Source: Laspinema palackyanum D2c
GTDB taxonomy: Bacteria; Cyanobacteriota; Cyanobacteriia; Cyanobacteriales; Laspinemataceae
Direction: 5' to 3'
Assembly: GCF_025370875.1 (NCBI RefSeq)
Contig: NZ_JAMXFD010000005.1
Coordinates: 1 to 64,000, forward strand
DNA length: 64,000 bases
Shown here: in pieces, positions 60,929 through 64,000 of the stretch
Layout: each line of letters opens with the position of its first letter
Position numbering within the stretch: the first letter of the stretch is position 1
Made by a program: the position numbers and the translations under genes
Notes under the pieces: model-generated
Seen by the model: only the letters and a program-made list of their open reading frames with translations
Told to the model about the DNA's origin: nothing
The model's database searches: none

Positions 60929-63900
60929 CTACGCACCGATCGCACAGAACCCCGCCCAATAATAAGGCGAAGCAAACGGTTTAGCCGTTCCCTCCATCTT
61001 ACTAAAACGCCGCCGGAACTGCCCTCGATAAGTGGAACGTAACATTAGCTGACTAGACCACACCTGCAACCCCTCCACCGTCACATCCCGCAGCCAGATT
61101 TGAGCCTGTTTCAAAGCCAGGGGAACCGTTTCACCATTTTTGACATTTTGGTAAAAGCGAATCATCAGCAAAGCCGTAGACAGGTCATTCACCGCCCACA
61201 GAGAACAGACGACATTCGGAGCACCGGCCAAAATAAACCCACTGGGTAACCCGATATATTCATCACTGGTGGAGTTAAAGTCAGTAATCCCAGTTTCGCA
61301 GGCAGAAAGGGTGACGAGACGACAGTTGCTCAGGTCAAGACGCAAGATATCCTCTATTGTGAGGCACTTGCCCAAGTCGAGGAGATTGCCATTTTGTAGG
61401 GGAATATAGCGGCTTTGGTCCTCATTCGGTGGCGGTGGAGTAAATTCGCTTTTAGCTAAGAGGAGGGCAGATTTCAGGGCATCTTCAAAATTGAAATAGC
61501 CGTGACAGGAGAAGTGAGTGCAGTGAGCATTTTTCAAGTTATCCCCATCGAGAATCGCTGCTTTTTCCGCTGCGTCATATTGGAGGATATGGTGCGGATT
61601 GAAGAGGGATTGAATCGCTGCCACTTCGATATCAGTAAAATCCAAGTCTTGGGTCGGGTTTTGGATAGCAAAGAGTTGGTTAAAATCGGGACGTTGCCGA
61701 TTTTGCGCTTGTTGCAACACCTGACAGTTAGGCGCGTAGGCGACACCTTTGGGAAATAATTCCTGTAGGGGCGCAATGCGCAGGCCCTCTTGATTACCAT
61801 TCTGGCGAGAAATCGGGCGCAAGCATTGCACCCCTACCCCATCTGTGCCAATAACAGGGACAGGTAAAGCGTGTAGAGGGAACAGGTGCAAAAAGCGGTG
61901 AGGGATGAGGATGAGTTTTTTACAGTTGGGGAATTTTTCCCGCAGGTTGTGCAGGATTTCATCCAGGTGGAGGATTTGGGCGAGTTGTTCTAGGCGTTGG
62001 GGGAGGTTATTGTGCCATTGGGTTTTGTTGTTGCGGTAGTCGTTGAGGTAGGCGTTTGTCCAGTCGATGAGGTGAATCAAATCTTGGGGTGAAGACTGCC
62101 AGAGACTAATCTCAGAGTCTGGTTCACTCGGTTGATTTGCTAAGTTAGGGAGAATTGTAAAAGTCAAAAATTTATAGGATTCAAAAGAGACATACCACTC
62201 TATAATGGCTGTTTCTTCGTTGAGGAGATTTTTAATATCTTCAAAGGTCAGGGGTTGATAGGGGGAATGACGATTAAATTCTTCCCGGAGTTGATTAAGG
62301 TAGTTAGAATCCGGCTGAGAGGTTTGTTGTAGCCGTTCCTTTTCCTTGGCAATATCTTGCCGGATTTGTTGTAGCCGTAACCGAGTGGATTCCGGTATGT
62401 CTGATCCATATAAGTCACGGGCTGCAATGAGTTCAGATAGGTTACGGGCTTTGCTGCGATCGGCGTATTCCAGGGCTTTATCATAGCGGTTTAATTGAAT
62501 ACAAGATTCAACCATGAGTACATACGGTTTAATCCATTCTTCATTAAATTTACGTTTTGCTTCGTCCCCAGAGATAACTTCTCCGCGCAAATATTCCACT
62601 GTATCAATTGCTTCGGCAAAAGCCTTGTATGCCAAGTGATAATTTTTGCTGTTCAAATAAACAATCCCTAGGTTTGATAAAACTACTGAGTGTTTTTGAG
62701 GGAAAGCCAATCGAGTAAAAACTTGCAATGATTGTTGATAAAGGTTAATAACTTTTTCACTGTCATTTAGGTGTATATAAACATTGGCAAGACAGCGGAT
62801 ACTTTCAGCCCATCTCTCTGGATAAGATTCGAGCCTAAATACTTCTAGGCTTCGTTCATAGTAAAATCTTGCTTCTTGTAAACAATCGGGAAGATTTTTA
62901 CGTTTAAATAAATGAATATAAATATCTCCAAGAATAAGATTTACATTGCCCCAGGATATGGGGTTAACTGTGAGATTTTCTTGGACAGTTAAACTTGCTT
63001 TACCAGCTAAGATTGCTTTATTCAAATTATCATCTTCATTTCCTAAGACGCGCACTTTATATGCCTCAGCAAAGTTATGTTGTACAATGGCATATTCTAA
63101 GGGATGATTTTCCTGATCAAAAACTTCTAATGCTGATTCAATAGCAGCAATAGCTTTTTCTATATTTTCTGCATTTTCTTTTTCTCTAAACCAATTTTTG
63201 ACAGACAAGTAAAGAGAAGAAAAGTTTAAATTGCACTTAGCCCATTGCTCGGGAAAATCATGCTTATTGTAGACACTTAGAGCTGCTTGATATGCAGCAA
63301 GTGATTTTTTGTAATTGTCAAATCCATCACCTTTTGGTCGGTGGCCATAAGCTACTCCAAGACTTAATTGTACTTCTGCCCATTGTTTTGGAAATTTCTC
63401 TTTCGTATAAACAGTTAAAGCAAGCTGATTATAGGAAATAGCTTTTTCGATATCCTCACCTATGGTATCGATATTATCTGCCTTGCCGACTAGAATTATA
63501 CTGGTATTAGTATAAATTATTCCTAATGAACTTTGGATATCAGCCCATCGTTGCGGGTTATTTTCTGGGGAATACACAGTTAAAGCTGCTTCATAAGCAA
63601 TGATTGCTTGTTCTCGGTATTTTAAGTTACGGGGGTCGCTATAATAGTAATACTCACCTATAAAAAATTGAATTTCAGCCCATTGCTCAGGAACTTTTTC
63701 TAGGGTACGAATTTCCAAGGCCCCTTGATAGCAGCGAATAGCTTCACTTAAAAAACGTTGATCTTGATTCGTTACTATTTGGTCAGTATAGACAAGGCCT
63801 AAGAGCAATTTTATTTCTGCCCACTCTTCAGGGAAAGCTTCACGAGGGCGAAGTTTTAAAGACGCTTTATGGTAATCAATAGCTTTCCCTAAATTTTCGC

Positions 63901-64000
63901 TTTTATCCCCTTTGATTCGATTTACATAACTCCTCGCCAAATTCATTTGCAAGCTAACACACTGGTTTACCCAATAATTATAGTCGTGAGATTCTGAATC
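60929..64000 (-). CDS. TPR-CHAT protease (5' end outside the window)
   Basis: At least 1023 residues; the frame is open to the window edge, so the start is missing. The N-terminal 500 residues are many TPR-like repeats of about 45-50 residues, with phrases such as WAEIQFFIGEYYY, AIIAYEAALTVYSPENNPQR and QRWADIQSSLGIIY. After a helical linker comes the caspase-like CHAT domain with the His of CTHFSCHGYFNF and the Cys of LVTLSACETGITDF. It should be a cysteine protease whose TPR array senses a partner. Cyanobacteria use many of these; targets are mostly unknown. Confidence 0.9.
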   Translation of the reverse strand, partial: DSESHDYNYWVNQCVSLQMNLARSYVNRIKGDKSENLGKAIDYHKASLKLRPREAFPEEWAEIKLLLGLVYTDQIVTNQDQRFLSEAIRCYQGALEIRTLEKVPEQWAEIQFFIGEYYYYSDPRNLKYREQAIIAYEAALTVYSPENNPQRWADIQSSLGIIYTNTSIILVGKADNIDTIGEDIEKAISYNQLALTVYTKEKFPKQWAEVQLSLGVAYGHRPKGDGFDNYKKSLAAYQAALSVYNKHDFPEQWAKCNLNFSSLYLSVKNWFREKENAENIEKAIAAIESALEVFDQENHPLEYAIVQHNFAEAYKVRVLGNEDDNLNKAILAGKASLTVQENLTVNPISWGNVNLILGDIYIHLFKRKNLPDCLQEARFYYERSLEVFRLESYPERWAESIRCLANVYIHLNDSEKVINLYQQSLQVFTRLAFPQKHSVVLSNLGIVYLNSKNYHLAYKAFAEAIDTVEYLRGEVISGDEAKRKFNEEWIKPYVLMVESCIQLNRYDKALEYADRSKARNLSELIAARDLYGSDIPESTRLRLQQIRQDIAKEKERLQQTSQPDSNYLNQLREEFNRHSPYQPLTFEDIKNLLNEETAIIEWYVSFESYKFLTFTILPNLANQPSEPDSEISLWQSSPQDLIHLIDWTNAYLNDYRNNKTQWHNNLPQRLEQLAQILHLDEILHNLREKFPNCKKLILIPHRFLHLFPLHALPVPVIGTDGVGVQCLRPISRQNGNQEGLRIAPLQELFPKGVAYAPNCQVLQQAQNRQRPDFNQLFAIQNPTQDLDFTDIEVAAIQSLFNPHHILQYDAAEKAAILDGDNLKNAHCTHFSCHGYFNFEDALKSALLLAKSEFTPPPPNEDQSRYIPLQNGNLLDLGKCLTIEDILRLDLSNCRLVTLSACETGITDFNSTSDEYIGLPSGFILAGAPNVVCSLWAVNDLSTALLMIRFYQNVKNGETVPLALKQAQIWLRDVTVEGLQVWSSQLMLRSTYRGQFRRRFSKMEGTAKPFASPYYWAGFCAIGA

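Overview
The window is chromosomal DNA from a filamentous cyanobacterium, most likely of the Oscillatoriales (inference). The evidence is the very high density of the HIP1 octamer GCGATCGC, cyanobacterial gene families (InrS-like CsoR regulator, PAP/fibrillin protein, KGK proteins, many Uma2 nucleases, TPR-CHAT protease, large PAS/GAF kinases) and typical cyanobacterial palindromic repeats. I found no rRNA, tRNA, CRISPR array or intact insertion sequence.

Layout. 1-3.1 kb: dnaG primase and a divergent SGNH hydrolase. 3.1-8.4 kb: a small defence island with a MntA/HepT toxin-antitoxin pair, a single-chain GmrSD-type restriction enzyme, two Uma2 nucleases, and a truncated third Uma2 cut off by a palindromic repeat array. 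8.4-19 kb: a two-RCK cation-channel protein, a ferredoxin/metallo-beta-lactamase fusion, a 1287-residue PAS/GAF/LOV/GGDEF/EAL protein that looks like a blue-light-controlled c-di-GMP phosphodiesterase, and aconitase B. 19-26.5 kb: class D beta-lactamase, a holin-like membrane protein, the InrS-like Ni/Co regulator, several very small genes, an L,D-transpeptidase, a GH31 glycosidase and a PemK/MazF-type toxin-antitoxin pair. 26.6-34 kb: a hybrid kinase with eight PAS domains, a lipoprotein and an AI-2E family permease. 34-37.6 kb: four small secreted proteins, three of which share a G-x-x-N-x-V motif, then msrB and a fibrillin gene. 37.6-39.9 kb: a gene-poor stretch with two probable small genes. 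39.9-44.5 kb: two KGK-type proteins and a second hybrid kinase whose first PAS domain is broken by two frameshifts. 45.4-52.6 kb: Xaa-Pro aminopeptidase, the agmatine-to-putrescine pair aguA/aguB, and a zinc uptake locus (znuA, znuC, znuB) with an SmtB-type sensor placed antiparallel between znuC and znuB. 52.8-59 kb: a protein with two different AAA+ modules, a coiled-coil partner and a membrane-anchored coiled-coil protein on the facing strand. 59-64 kb: an Rpn/PD-(D/E)XK nuclease with a long QGL repeat, a stand-alone duplicate of its C-terminal module, and a TPR-CHAT protease (running off the window) with a small downstream partner.

The strongest candidates for undescribed biology are: the Rpn gene with an internal ribosome-binding site plus a free-standing copy of the same C-terminal unit, which fits an intragenic-antitoxin model that became a separate gene; the AAA+/coiled-coil/membrane set; the CHAT protease with its small partner; the secreted GNGN-type protein cluster; and the zinc locus with two kinds of sensor logic (a Zur-like box inside the znuA promoter and an embedded SmtB gene).
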